Assembly: GCF_022458985.1 (NCBI RefSeq)
Contig: NC_061771.1
Location: 26,776,001-26,840,000 of the forward strand
From: Mugil cephalus
Taxonomy: Eukaryota > Chordata > Actinopteri > Mugiliformes > Mugilidae
Length of the DNA stretch: 64,000 nt
Direction: 5' to 3'
A program made the position numbers and the translations under genes. The first letter of the stretch is position 1, and every line of letters starts with the position of its first letter. The notes beneath the pieces are model-generated. The model made no database searches and was not told the DNA's origin. It saw nothing but the letters and a program-made list of their open reading frames with translations. This document shows positions 1 through 12,100 of the stretch, in pieces.

Positions 1-439
1 AGTCAGCTCGTTCCAGATTCTGTGAGTGAGAGTTGTTTCCTGTTGGGTTTGTGCATTTAGCCTCACATGAAAAAAAAAAAAAAAAAACACCACTACCACG
101 AGCATCTGGATTAAATCCAGCCTCTGAAACAATGACTCCCCCCGTGGATTACAGTGGATTATCGATCAATCCCAGGAGAGTGAAGCCGTGAGATCACATG
201 ATTATTTTCCCGTCCTTCTGCCTAGTGGAGTTACAACTTCATTGTAAGAGTCTCGCGTGTGCAGTTTGACAGTAAAAGCCAAGGTTTATTAATTATAGCA
301 GGTTTTAACGTATATTTCGGCCCTAACGTGCAGTTCTTCACCAGTGGCATGAGTTGGCTTGGTTGTCGTGGCAACAGGTCAGTAGCTGCATGATTTTCCA
401 GACCACGCTGAGAACATCTTCTTTGGGTTAAGCAACTTT

Positions 440-770
440 TTTAATATCAGAATCAGAATCAGAATTACTTTATTGATCCCAGGGGGAAATTACTTTTGGT
501 TACAGCAGCAGCTCCTACCCAGAGTGTACCAGTGTTAATAACAAGAGCAACGTAGGCAATAAGAATAAGTAACAGAATGAAAAGTATATATATATATATA
601 TAAAATTTTGTACAAGCATGAATGAACCATTGTTCTCTATAATAGCATTGAATAAGGGATATTGCACAGAGGGAAAATTCTTGCCCAGAATTATTGCACA
701 TTAGAATTAGAATTTAACATATATATATATGGAAATATGTACAAGTATATGAGAATAAAGTGATCATTGC
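440..770. repeat. Interspersed repeat, LINE-tail-like
   Basis: It starts with a repeated AGAATC unit followed by TTTATTGATCCCAGGGGGAAA and continues through a TA microsatellite. This wording is common at the 3' ends of fish LINE/SINE families. Weaker tail-like segments occur near 49600-49670 and 52285-52330. The family name is not determined. Confidence 0.5.
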
Positions 771-2394
771 ACAGTTACCCAGGGACCTCTGGTGTTTTTT
801 AAGAGCTATTTCAGAGTTAGTCAGCAATCGTGTCTTGTTCCAGCTTCTCCAATGTGAGGATTTGCTCTTTTACATCCTCATAAAGTTAAAGTTACTGGGT
901 TTTGCATCAGTGGTTGAATACAAGGCAAAAATAAATAAATAAATAAAATAAAACATTTAAAATGCATGAAGTATGAATCCATTCATCGAGAAAATAACAT
1001 CCAGATTAGATATTGAAAATGATAACGTAATTAATGGCTCCGCTGGCAAATTTATGTCAATGTCAGCCACGTCGTCGGGATAATAACCTGAATTGAACGA
1101 GCGTAGCACATCTTAATTATTAATACACTTTGTACCATGAATGCCGAGGGCTTCTTAAAATACACAGAGAGAAAAGAGGGGGGGGGGTGGGAGGGAGGTA
1201 ACGCTGAATGAATACTCAGGTGAGGATCTGACAAAAGAACAGGGCCGTAGGGCTGGTGGGTAGAAATAAGAAAAACAGCAGGAGGATGGAGACGAGGAGT
1301 CTGAGGTGTTGACAGAAGGTTAAGAGACGGCGAGGGAGAGGAGAGCAGATAAAAAAAAAAAAAGGAGGAAGAGGCGATACAGTGACCTCGAGGAAACTAT
1401 TCATCAAGAAGCCAAATTGACCTGTAAATATTTGATGGTAAACATGAGACCAAGAAAAACGAAGAAAAGAGCTTGGCTGATTGAAGGAAGCAGTTTGGAG
1501 GTGAAGACCTGCTCGAAATGTGAAGGTTTGTGTTTGTGTGTAGCCCTGACGGAGGCTGACGGTGCTGCCGGGGATGGAGAAAAACGGGCTAAAAGGGATT
1601 TCAGAGATGATCCGAGTCGGTTCGTGAGGGCGGCGGGGCCACACAAGAATTTTCATAATGATAAAATACCTCCCTCCGAGAGAAGTAATGATGGCGCATC
1701 TATAATTCAGCAGCAGAGGAAGCAGATTGTTGGGGAGGGGGAGAGGAATACCCCGCGTGACTCCGCTAACAAGCTGTGACAGCGGAGATATCAACGGAAA
1801 AATGGAGCCGGGAATCAGAAGATAACGCGGAGGATAAATACTCACTGACTGCATGACTAACGGTTATCCAACCGTGTGACTGGCTGATGAATCGCTGGTT
1901 GACTCAGTCTCATGAGTTGTTGAATCAAATTGTAAAAGTTAACACTCCGGGTTGTGAAGCTTTCCTCGGGTGTTCCAGGATCAGCAGGGATGACGAGATG
2001 TTATGTTAGTCACAAAGCAAGACAGATTTTAGCGTTGTGTCCACAAATGTGGCCTTCGATGACGTTAGTTCAAGGAAAAAATCTCTTAAAAAAAAGAAGA
2101 GATTGTGCTTTTCTGGAGTTTTAAACCAATTAGTCAGTTCATAATAAAAACTGGATTGCATCTCAAACTTATTATACGCATATTACACTCATTTATTTGT
2201 CTTAAATCTCTTGTTTCAGCACAGAGCTGTTTGAAGTATACAGGTTAAAGAGTCCATACACAGCCGAAGGTTATACGCAGGTATTTGGGGACCAGTCACT
2301 TTTTTTAAATCTTATATGGTTATTAGAGGCTAATCACTAATTAATGACTTGATGCATTTGATATATCTGACATCATGTGTTTGTCTCACTCTGC

Positions 2395-2545
2395 AAACCT
2401 GTTGTTCTTCTGTAAACATTTTAACGTGGAAGTCAATGGGAATTAGCTCGCTTTTGGAGTCAGACCCAAGTGGCCATTGTTGGAACTGCAGCTTGAGCAT
2501 TAGCCTCATGTTTTAACCCCAGAGGTTGATGCTGGCATTGTTAGC
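2395..2545. repeat. Fish interspersed repeat fragment
   Basis: The segment with GTGGAAGTCAATGGGAATTA followed by TTGGAGTCAGACCCAAGTGG resembles a short repeat that is widespread in percomorph genomes. No terminal repeats are visible, so I treat it as a fragment of unknown class. Confidence 0.35.
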
Positions 2546-3175
2546 ATAAAATTATTAATCATACTTTTGAGAGTTGCTGATTTTCCACTTTTCAAAATTG
2601 TCATATTCATTTGATCACTAAATGATTAGATCATTAATATCCGGCCACCATAGCAGCTTTCTCAGGCACAGTGGCTCTTTGAAACTCTAAACTCTTCATG
2701 CTATCATGCTTATGGAGTCCATGCTGACATACTCACATGTTTGGTAATCACTAATCACAAATACAGGAAAGTAATTTTTGCAGTTTGTCAAGAAGTTTCA
2801 GACAACATCATTACAATTTAACCTGTGGGGACATGACTAGCTAATGGCAAATGTCATGTCTTTCTAACCAACAGGTGACTAGTAGTCACAAAAATCTACC
2901 TAAAGGTGGCGCTGGGAAAAGTTGGCAGACTCATTGGGTTCTTCACATGTCTGCTTGGAGGCGTTCATGTTGTTACCGACATGTGATCAGTGACTAGTTG
3001 TGGGCGACAAAATGACAAGTCAACTAGTCTGTACAGTCGCCAACATGTGTCATAAATGTATTTACAAAAGTTAATTTCAGTCCACGGCTGTTGACATTTC
3101 AGTCATGAGAGATAGGCTCAATTGATTGATTGATTTTAATTTTTTTTCTGGGAAACACTTTTTAATTCTTTCAGT

Positions 3176-3300
3176 CTGGCAACAAGACCTGTCCAGGGTG
3201 TACCCCGCCTCTCGCCCGATGACTGCTGGGATAGGATCCAGCAACCCTCGTGACCCTAGTGAAGGATAAGCGGTAATAAAAGATGAGAGGAGATGAAGTC
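3176..3300. repeat. Fish interspersed repeat fragment (CCTGTCCAGGGTGTACC type)
   Basis: Contains CCTGTCCAGGGTGTACCCCG, then a CTGGGATAGGATCCAGCA block and AGGATAAGCGG. In fish genomes this block is the downstream part of a common element whose upstream part resembles the GGTGGCTCGGTGGTCAGCAC block seen at 63509-63640 in this window. Only the right part is present here. Confidence 0.55.
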
Positions 3301-3524
3301 AGGCAACAAATAAGCTGATGTAAAAAAAAAGACAAATGAAAGAAACCCTGTATGAAAAACCCATCGCCATGCAAGGCTGAATTTTGATCACACAAGACGC
3401 TGATTTTATTTTATTCTCATTTTTATTTGATTTCATTGTTTGTCTTATTGTATAGCTGTTTTTTTCCCTTTGTTTTACAGATGTTTTATGTCTTTTAATT
3501 TATTTTACTTATGCCATGTACATT

Positions 3525-3620
3525 TATTGTCTTGTATTTACTCTTCTGTACAGCACTTTGTTACTCTGTGGCTGTTTTAAAGTGCTTTACAAATAAAGAT
3601 GGATTGGATTGGATCAAATG
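3525..3620 (+). repeat. LINE-like 3' tail
   Basis: TGTACAGCACTTTG, then AAAGTGCTTTACAAATAAAG, then tandem GGATT units. This is the usual shape of the 3' end of non-LTR retrotransposons in fish, which often end in short tandem repeats. Similar tails are seen at 31875-31945 and 33100-33150. Confidence 0.45.
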
Positions 3621-6136
3621 GGCAAATATTCCAAGGCCGTTTCATATATTCACATATTTGATAAGAATGAAATACTGCACTAATCCTTTAATGAAAAACA
3701 ATTACTTCACGAGATGAAAAGAGAGGAAACTCAGCTATATTGGTTTCAGTAACAAATATTATCAGTGGGATCCTACACACCAGCTCACAGTTCAGCTGAG
3801 CCAAGAAATGTTGTGCGTGTGTGGGCAGATCAGCAGTCACGAATCCTCATGGCCTGTGTAAAATTTATGACTAATCTATTATGTCTACACCAAATATTAG
3901 ACTTTCGCCGGCTTCTCCGCAGGACGCAGTCTCCGCGTAAACACGTGCGCTCACGTTTCGCGGCGAACTCAACCGAGAACAAAGGATGGAGCTAATCTGA
4001 GAGCAGCTAAGTGGAAGAAGGCGAACAGGTTTTACCGCGCCTGCTTTTTAATCCAGACGGGACGACAGGTGTGAAGGCAGCTGCCAAGACGAGCTGCAGT
4101 CCCACCAGAAGACGCACGTTTACAGCTACAAGTCCACACGTGTTGTCATATCCATATTTTATTGTACAGGTATTTTTAATCCAGCTATTTCACAATATCA
4201 TAGAAGACCCATGAAGATGCAAATAAGGACAAGCGCAACACCGTCACGGCCATCGACAACCAGAAAAGAGAAAGAGAGTGATGGAGAAGAAGAAGAATAT
4301 TTATATATATATATGTATATATATATGTATATATAAAAACAAACATTTGACTGTTATACTGGGGAAGGGGGGGGGGCGTGACAGCCCAGACAGGCACTTT
4401 ACAACAATGTGTACGCAGGGAAGATGTCTTGAGGTAATAAGTGAACAGAAGCATTGACTGTATATTAACCACAGTTCATTTTGTTGCACAGTGTTGAATG
4501 GATATGTTTTTCCGCGTGTTTTGGCCAGACTGAGAGTCACAGCATCACCCCTCACAGTGTGGCTGGCCTGCTCTCTGTCCCTGTGATCCCAATTTTTCTT
4601 TCACGTGGTCCAATAAAGACCAGAAACCTCAAGAATGTGGCACAGAAGAGTGACTTTGCAGAGCTCATGCAAACTAATAAATAGAGATGCGGCAGAAATG
4701 GACGCAGGATGCATCATTCAAGACCGGAATAAACACGTCTTTCAAGTTAAATCTTTAATTTTATATATGTGTTATTTCTTAAATATGCAAAACTGGAGTC
4801 TTTATGATATATTTGTTGCTGCTGCTACCAACTTATTACATTAACTGAGCTCATCGTGAGACAAACTGATGCTACAATTCAGAATCATCACTTGTTGTTT
4901 AATCCATTTATTTGTTTGGTGTTGTTGTTATTTAGTTTGTCGAAACAGCGTCTGTAGCGCGACTTAATGGACGGTTCTGCGTTCGCCAACTCGAGGCTGA
5001 AACCAAATGCTGTGTTTGCGAAAAAACAGATGTAACGTTCGAACTGGTCGCGGTGGAATCCGTCCATTTCAGTCACGTCACTTTAAATCTGTGAAAATAC
5101 GATTTACCAGAAAGACAGATGGGCCTTTTGGGGACACAAACGCTGTGATTTTTCACTCTTAATCTGTCTTTTTCAGTGGCAGGAAAGCTGACTTTTCTGA
5201 GAACATTCATGCAAAAACGCACATATTCCGTCAGGCGTACGGTCAAGTGTATGCACAGCTTTATCAAACTCATCGTAATGGCAGCGTCTGAGTGGCTCGG
5301 TTAGGCATGACAAGCGTTTATTTCAGAGGTCGGCTGAGGGGGTTTGTCTGAATTGATTAAAAAAAAAAAAAAAAAGCTAAAAAAGGCGAGGCGAGTGGGT
5401 GGCTACGGCGGTGGATGGGGGAGAGCAGACCGTTAAAGAGCAACATTAGCATAGGTACGTTACACATTACACATTTATAAGACCACTGTTTTTACCAAAT
5501 CCTGGTATGCAGTATAGAAAACTTAAAAAGCACACAGACATTACATCATATACAGTCAAAAAAAAATGTAGACAACTCATTTTGTTTCTCATTGAGTGAT
5601 AAAAAATCAACATCACCACGAGAGCAGTTGGACACAAGATGAGAAAAGACAGAGCTTTGTGTCACTGTGCTGTGAAAGTAAAGAGAAAACCCCTTAGATA
5701 TGGCATTATTAAAGGCTAATTCCATTAATGTATTCAAATCCATCCATTCCCGTGGCTGAACATTCACATGATAACTGTTCCAACAGGCTATTACCTAAAA
5801 CAGAGGGTGGTACGTTACTACTGTACGGTGTCTCCATTAAAACCTCATTCATGCCAGAAGATGATACACCCATGCAGCCTTCTCTAAGGTTATTCTGTGA
5901 TTAAACTCACTGTATCTCACTGCTGAAGTAAAAACATGAGCGTGGACACCAACACAAAGAACAAAACAGATACATCACTCTTAACGACTTAATAGCGCCA
6001 TCTTTTCAGTCCACCAGCAAGCTTTCCACTCAACCCCCGACAAGCAAATATACTGTGAACTCCCAAATTTGCCGTTAAACTCTTGAATGAACCTATGAAA
6101 CACGACCGCCCTCGGCCCGGGCTCTCCCAGTCCCCC

Positions 6137-9100
6137 TCACTGTTTGGGGTTGGAGGGGTTTGATCTCTGGGCAGCGTGGCACGGGTCCAGAGACTCCTTG
6201 GTGGCGCCGCCGTAGACGTCCACGTCGTGGTCGGTCCAGGGGGCGATGTTGCCCAGCGCCGAGGAGCTGCAGTCGGCCAGGGCCGCCACCTCCGGAGGTT
6301 TCAACACCCGATCCCACAAGTTGAATTGGGACAGCTCTCCGACCAGGGCTTGGGAGGCATCAAAGCGCCCGCCCAGCGTATCCTTGGGTAGAAGAGTCGG
6401 CACAAACATAGGGTTGGGTGTCAGAATGAGGACATGAATGGCATGAAAGAGATGAAATTTTTTAGGGCTTACATTGGAACCTTTTTATTGGTATGGCCCC
6501 CAAAAAAGAGGCAAAGATGTATATGTGCTAGGGACGGTTGTGCAGGACTTTCGGTGCATTGCAGGGTCTTCAAATATTTAAGGGGATTTATGTTTATCAT
6601 TGCAAAATATGCCAAAACGTAGCCACCTGGAGCCCCTCCCCTATTATTGTTTCGTCAAACCATTGCTCAGTTTGCCTGTCCTGGCATTGTTGAACCAAAC
6701 TGTTGAGTGTGGTTCCTGTGGCTTCTTAGTTCCTCAGTCATAAAAAGGACAACAATAGGGAAAGTACCCAGTGCTCGACAATACAATTTATTCGGCCATG
6801 TCAAACCACATGCTAACGTTTCGGCCTGGTGGCCTTCATCGGAGCCTGGTCAGAACCGAAACGTTGCTAAATGTGGTTTGACATAGCCGAATAAATTGGC
6901 TAAATTGAAATTTCTCCTCAAGATTGGTGTGTGCTGCCTCCCCACACATGGCCACTGAATTGATACAAGTGATTTTGGTTCAGCACCACAACACTAAACA
7001 ATGGGAACGTGCATCCTCTTCAAGAACAAATATACGGGAGTACTTTCAGCCGGCAGCAGCAGCATTAATTTACTGCCACCAAGCGAGGAAGGTCACTAAA
7101 TCTCAGGGTTTACTCTAAAATGTGTGTGCTTATTCGGATCAATACCAATACTAAATTGTGTATTTTTTGATGCCAAACCAAGCAACTGCTTCACATATGG
7201 CAATGCTGAGGCCATTTCTCCTGTTCAGTAATAATGAAAACAGAGCTGAAGCTTAAGCCTCACGGAAATATTGTGTTTTAATGATTGTTTATTCCCCTCC
7301 AGAGTACACCCGAAAGGGGACGTCATGAGATTTTCCTCATGATTTCTAGTCAACAAATCCACACTACATCAATTCATCAGCCATCCCCAGCGGAGATTAA
7401 TAAAGTGCTTGCTCCCTCTAAAAACTATCCATTAAATCAAGTCTTTTTTGAGTCATCTCGCTGAAGAGCTTTGTATCCTTTTGTGCAAGAACCACGGGCC
7501 GGAGAAAGAGCTTTGGACTGTGCTACTGACAACAGGGAAGAAAACAATGTCAGATTTCATAACGGTGATGTAATGAAGTTGTCTCGCTAATGAAGCACAG
7601 AGGCCTCCCGGTGTGAGGAGAGACACCATTAGTTTTCTGTGTATCCATGTGTGAGATGCATGGTGCCTTAAAATAGCTCTCACAGTATCCCCTCATCGCT
7701 CCATGTATTATCCACTCGTTCATCCATTCATCCGTCCATCTATCCCACCAGATGACATCCAATCTAATCCAACCAATTAGCCATCTGTTCAACCACTGAG
7801 CTGTTGACTCATCTACTGTCCATCCATCCATCCATCCATCCATCCATCCATCCATCCATCCATCCATCCATCCATCACCTCTCGATCATCCCTTCATCTA
7901 TCAATTTATCAGAATGCATCCATCATCCATCTGTGTCCATCAATCATCACTCCATCATCCATCCATCCATTCATCTGTCCATCATCATCCCTTCATTTGT
8001 CAATCTGTTTGACATTCACTTTTGCATCCAAACATCTATCATCAATCAATCATCCATCACTTCATGCCTTTACCTCCTTTACATCCATCCATCTCTTAAC
8101 TGATCCATCCATCCATCCATCCATCCATCCATCCATCCATCCATCCATCCATGTGTCCACCAATCAATCCATCCATCAATCCATCCATTCATCCATCATC
8201 ATCCCTTCATCTGTCAGTCTGTCTGTCATTCATTCTTCCATCGAAACATCCATCCACCAATCAACCATCCATCCCTCCATCCAATATCCCTTTATCTGCT
8301 TTCCATCCATCCATCCATCCATCCATCCATCCATCCATCCATCCATCCATCCATCCATCCATCCATCCATCTACCAGTCTCTCCATCTCACCTGTTCCTG
8401 TCCCAGTATGAGGACTCCCCCAGGTTTGATGGGATGCCAGGCAGCCAGCCCCTCTCCTCTTCCCTTCATCTTCCCCCCCTGGTAGGCCTTCCACACCCCG
8501 TCCCTCAGCGTCCAGCTGACACAGATGTGCTGCCACTCGTCCTGCGGCAAGGACAGAGGCAGCTGGGCCACCTGCAGGTCGCGAAAAACAAGCACCATGG
8601 TAACAGCGATACATGACGTCTTGATTTATGACTGGAGTACTGGACTAGTGTGGGTCGTAATCTGGACCAAGAATGTGGCAGAATGCACTTTGTGTCAGCA
8701 GAACTACACCCGACGGACGGCCTCAACCTTCCCTCAACCACGGCAAACAATCCACTCCTCTCTGCCATGGCAACTACACACGTAAGCACTATAAAAAGAA
8801 GATGCACTACATAAAACAACAGCTGCAAAAAGCTTTCCTCTGATCCCCTTAAAAGTCTACAGTGGTCCTACAAACAGAAATATGAAAAAAATAAAATAAA
8901 CACGAAGCACGGGGCTCTTGTGTGGCATCTTTTACCTTTTCTGTGTCAGGGGGAACATATAAAATCTTTGAAATGACAATATAAGCTAATAGTGAAAAAC
9001 CTAAATAGTACAACATATCCCAGAAGCAGCCTTGTAACATGTTTTTGTACTGCACATTTACAAATTTGTCACGTGGCCGGTCATTTTCATCCCAAACCCC

Positions 9101-12100
9101 CGCACCGGCAGGCGCGAGAAAACCTCCTACCTTGTCGTTGATGAGCAGCTCCACAGGATTGTGGACTCCCTGCAGCAGCACCAGCTCATTGGGCTGCCCC
9201 GGCACAGAGTAGGAGAAGGGGGTCCCGATGCCTCCTTCTTTGGCCTTGAGCCACACGCAGGCGGTGAAGGCGTACATCTCTGTTATCTCTTTCCTGACCA
9301 GGCCGTACATGTAGTTGGTCCGCATGGGGAAGGAGAGGACGAAGCCATCGGGGAACGACGGCTCTGTCAGTGCTTTGGAGACAAGGATCAAGGACACAAA
9401 GAGAAACAGACACTGAGTGGGAGACATGAGGCAGGCGGAAAATGAGGAGGGCCGGCTGCGTTAACGGGCAGTTTATAAAAGATGTTGCTCTTCTCATTTG
9501 TCCCCGCCAGCTTAACGACCGGCCTCTCTAACTCGAGGCCACTCTGCGGCTCTCAAAGCAAAGGGGAGTTCAACAAGGAAGGTTGGGAGAGTGAGGGCGA
9601 TAAAAAAGGAAAGAGAAGGCAGAGAATCATTTCTTCTTTCCTTGTTAACCTTCCTCTCAGGCACCCTCACAAACTCTCAATAGCTTCTCTCCACTTTCCA
9701 CAACAGAATTTTTATTGTCAAGTTTCTGACAACAATAAACTAAGACTTGCTCATATACATTTATAAAAGATGTAGATTAGTTTTCAGGGCTTCCTAGCCC
9801 TGTTGGACTTTAGCTGCTTTTCCATTACAGTTTTTCACTGAATAAAAGTTATAAAGTACAATTTTGCTTTGTACATGTTTCCATTGAAATGTGTATCTCT
9901 CGTAAAGTCTCATCTCTCGATATTCTCTTAATTTGTCGTCACTTTGGCGATACGCTTTTATATCAATACGTCTGAAAAATCATCTCATGACAGCGTAAAA
10001 CTGTTTTAGTTTTACATATTTGAGTTTTTTTTTTTTAGGTGTTTCCTTTACTGCAGTTTTATTGCCCATTTCTGTGGGGTGATGGAAATGCAGCATATGA
10101 GTTATTGTCTCATTTTGATGTAACGTTGCCAGGGGCGATTCTAGTGTCACAGCTCTCGGGTTGCTTTAATGTCAAGCTACTGTGTCACAAAGCTATCATG
10201 TGGTTCAAAAAATAAAATGAAATAAAGAAAATAAACTGCATTTAAACGAGAAGATGAAGAAGGAACCGTGAATCCAAAACAAACGTAACCCTTTGACTTC
10301 CACACTGAGAAATACAATTAATCGCGATTAAATATCATTTATTTTTAATCGCGTTCACTGCAAATTGAGTATTTTGACACATTATTAAAATGTTCACACG
10401 ACTGTACAGATTCATATGATATACTGTAAATACTGAAGCTGTATGTATGATGTATATATTTTTGAGCTATGGTCATCTGTGCTCAAGACATCTCAAGATA
10501 TTTGTGGGTTCACACGAGTCATTTCTGTATCTTACAAATCGAATAAGTAGTAAAGGTTAGAAAAAGGGTACAAAATGAGAAATTAAGCATTTTATTGTCT
10601 ACTACTACAAAAAAGACTAACTGTGCGGTTACAATGCCAGTTAAAGGGCTCATCATGAACCTTTTAAAAAAATTTTTTTTCAGTTCTCAGTTTCCGGAGT
10701 GCTGAGATAAAGTTCTTAAAGTGCTTAAACTTTTCATCTTGTCTAGCAAAGCTCTCACTGCTCGCTGATGCGGTTGTCTGCCTCCAGTTGTGCATCACCC
10801 TTTCATCCACACACCCCTCCCTCCAGACTCACTGTGCTCCAGCTCCGTGACGCGGTGGTTGACCGTGTCGATGCCCTGGTTGATCTTCTCGTGCTGGCCC
10901 TGCGTCTCCTTCCTCATGGCCTGTCGCTCCTTCTCCAGCATCTTTATCTTCCTCTCCAGCTCCCCCTCCAGGTCCTCCACCCTCCAGGTGCCCTTTGCGC
11001 GCCCGGGGGAACCCTTCGCGGGAGGCTTGGGGGCGGGGGAGGCCGGGGAAGCGGGACGCCGGCCGCCCGGGGCGGCCCCTGCGGCCGGGGAGGAAGCGCT
11101 GCTGGAGGGTGGAGCTGGAGCCTTGGCGGCGCTTCCACTGGAGCTGCTGCCACTACTGCCGCCTCCTGCTCCCATGGATGTGTCGGTGAGGTTCAAGGCA
11201 GCGGGGCCTATCTCCGCCTGCAGAATGGAAGCAAGGATATTAAAGTCCGTGTTAGTGCGAAGACTGAATTCGTTTGACAGAGAGAACATGGCAGAAACAA
11301 ACAACTCATCTCGCAGTATTCAGACTAAAAGTCAGTACAGATATCAAATAATAGTTTGTTACAGCAGCCCCATTGGAATACAACCCACTGACTTTTCAAC
11401 GTACACCACCTCAAACATTTACTAGTGCAGTACAGACAGCCTTACAGCTGAGTATCGACTCTTTGTCTTATTTAAGCTGTGGGTTGCAGCATTGATTTTG
11501 TTAGGATTGATTATATTTTGCTATATGCTCAACAAAGTGGATCGTGTTTTTTTTTTTTTTTTTTTTATATATATCATGTTTTTATATCATGTTTTGTACA
11601 AAGTGTCTTGAAGGACCCATAAACCAGCTGTGAAAATGGTGACCCTGTAAAAATGAAACTAAGGTGCACAGTGCTCATTTAAATTATTACACATCTGTGG
11701 AAACGCCTGCGAAAGTGAATTTCGTGAATACCCTGATCCACGCATAAAGACTATATGCTTGACTCCATAAGTAAACACTTTGGTTGGGGCCGTAAAAGTG
11801 TGCAGAGCCTTCTGTTCTTAAGAATGAAGGTAATTAGTATTTAAACTAACCAGGCATAATATTATGACCACCTTCCTAATGCTGTGTAGGTCTCTCTTGT
11901 GCCTCCAAAACTGTTGTGACTCATCAGAAGATGGACATGGACCTTCTGTCCACATGGATCATGCAACAGATACTTGATCAATTCGGTTTGTGAATTTGGA
12001 CGCCAGGTCAAAACCTTGTGCTGTTTTTCATATTTGTTTTTTTTTTGTTTGTTTTGTTTGTTTTTTTTAGTTGTTCCTAAACTGTTTTTGTGTGTGTATC

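Larger units (their letters stand above)
1..5300. other. Gene-free stretch with repeat fragments
   Basis: I see no coding gene here. Open frames are short, have no family resemblance and no consistent splice sites. The stretch holds A-runs, a LINE-tail-like fragment near 440-770, repeat fragments near 2400-2540 and 3176-3300, another LINE-like tail at 3525-3620, and TA-rich microsatellite at 4300-4335. The far right part may belong to the nptxr 3' UTR: a minus-strand AATAAA lies at 5317-5322. That assignment is a guess. Confidence 0.6.

Noticed and set aside
1216..1854. Minus-strand 212-codon open frame
   Set aside because: Low-complexity Leu/Phe/Pro/Ser text, no family resemblance, no supporting splice or promoter signals.
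7819..8371. CRISPR-like array
   Set aside because: Simple tetranucleotide repeat without spacers, in a vertebrate genome.
7550..8614. Long open frames rich in Ser-Ile-His-Pro or Trp-Met-Asp-Gly
   Set aside because: They are translations of the CATC array and of nptxr exon 4 in the wrong frame or strand.
10768..11425. Plus-strand open frames of 169 and 211 codons
   Set aside because: They are antisense to the GC-rich nptxr exon 2, which has the correct splice sites and coiled-coil text on the minus strand.
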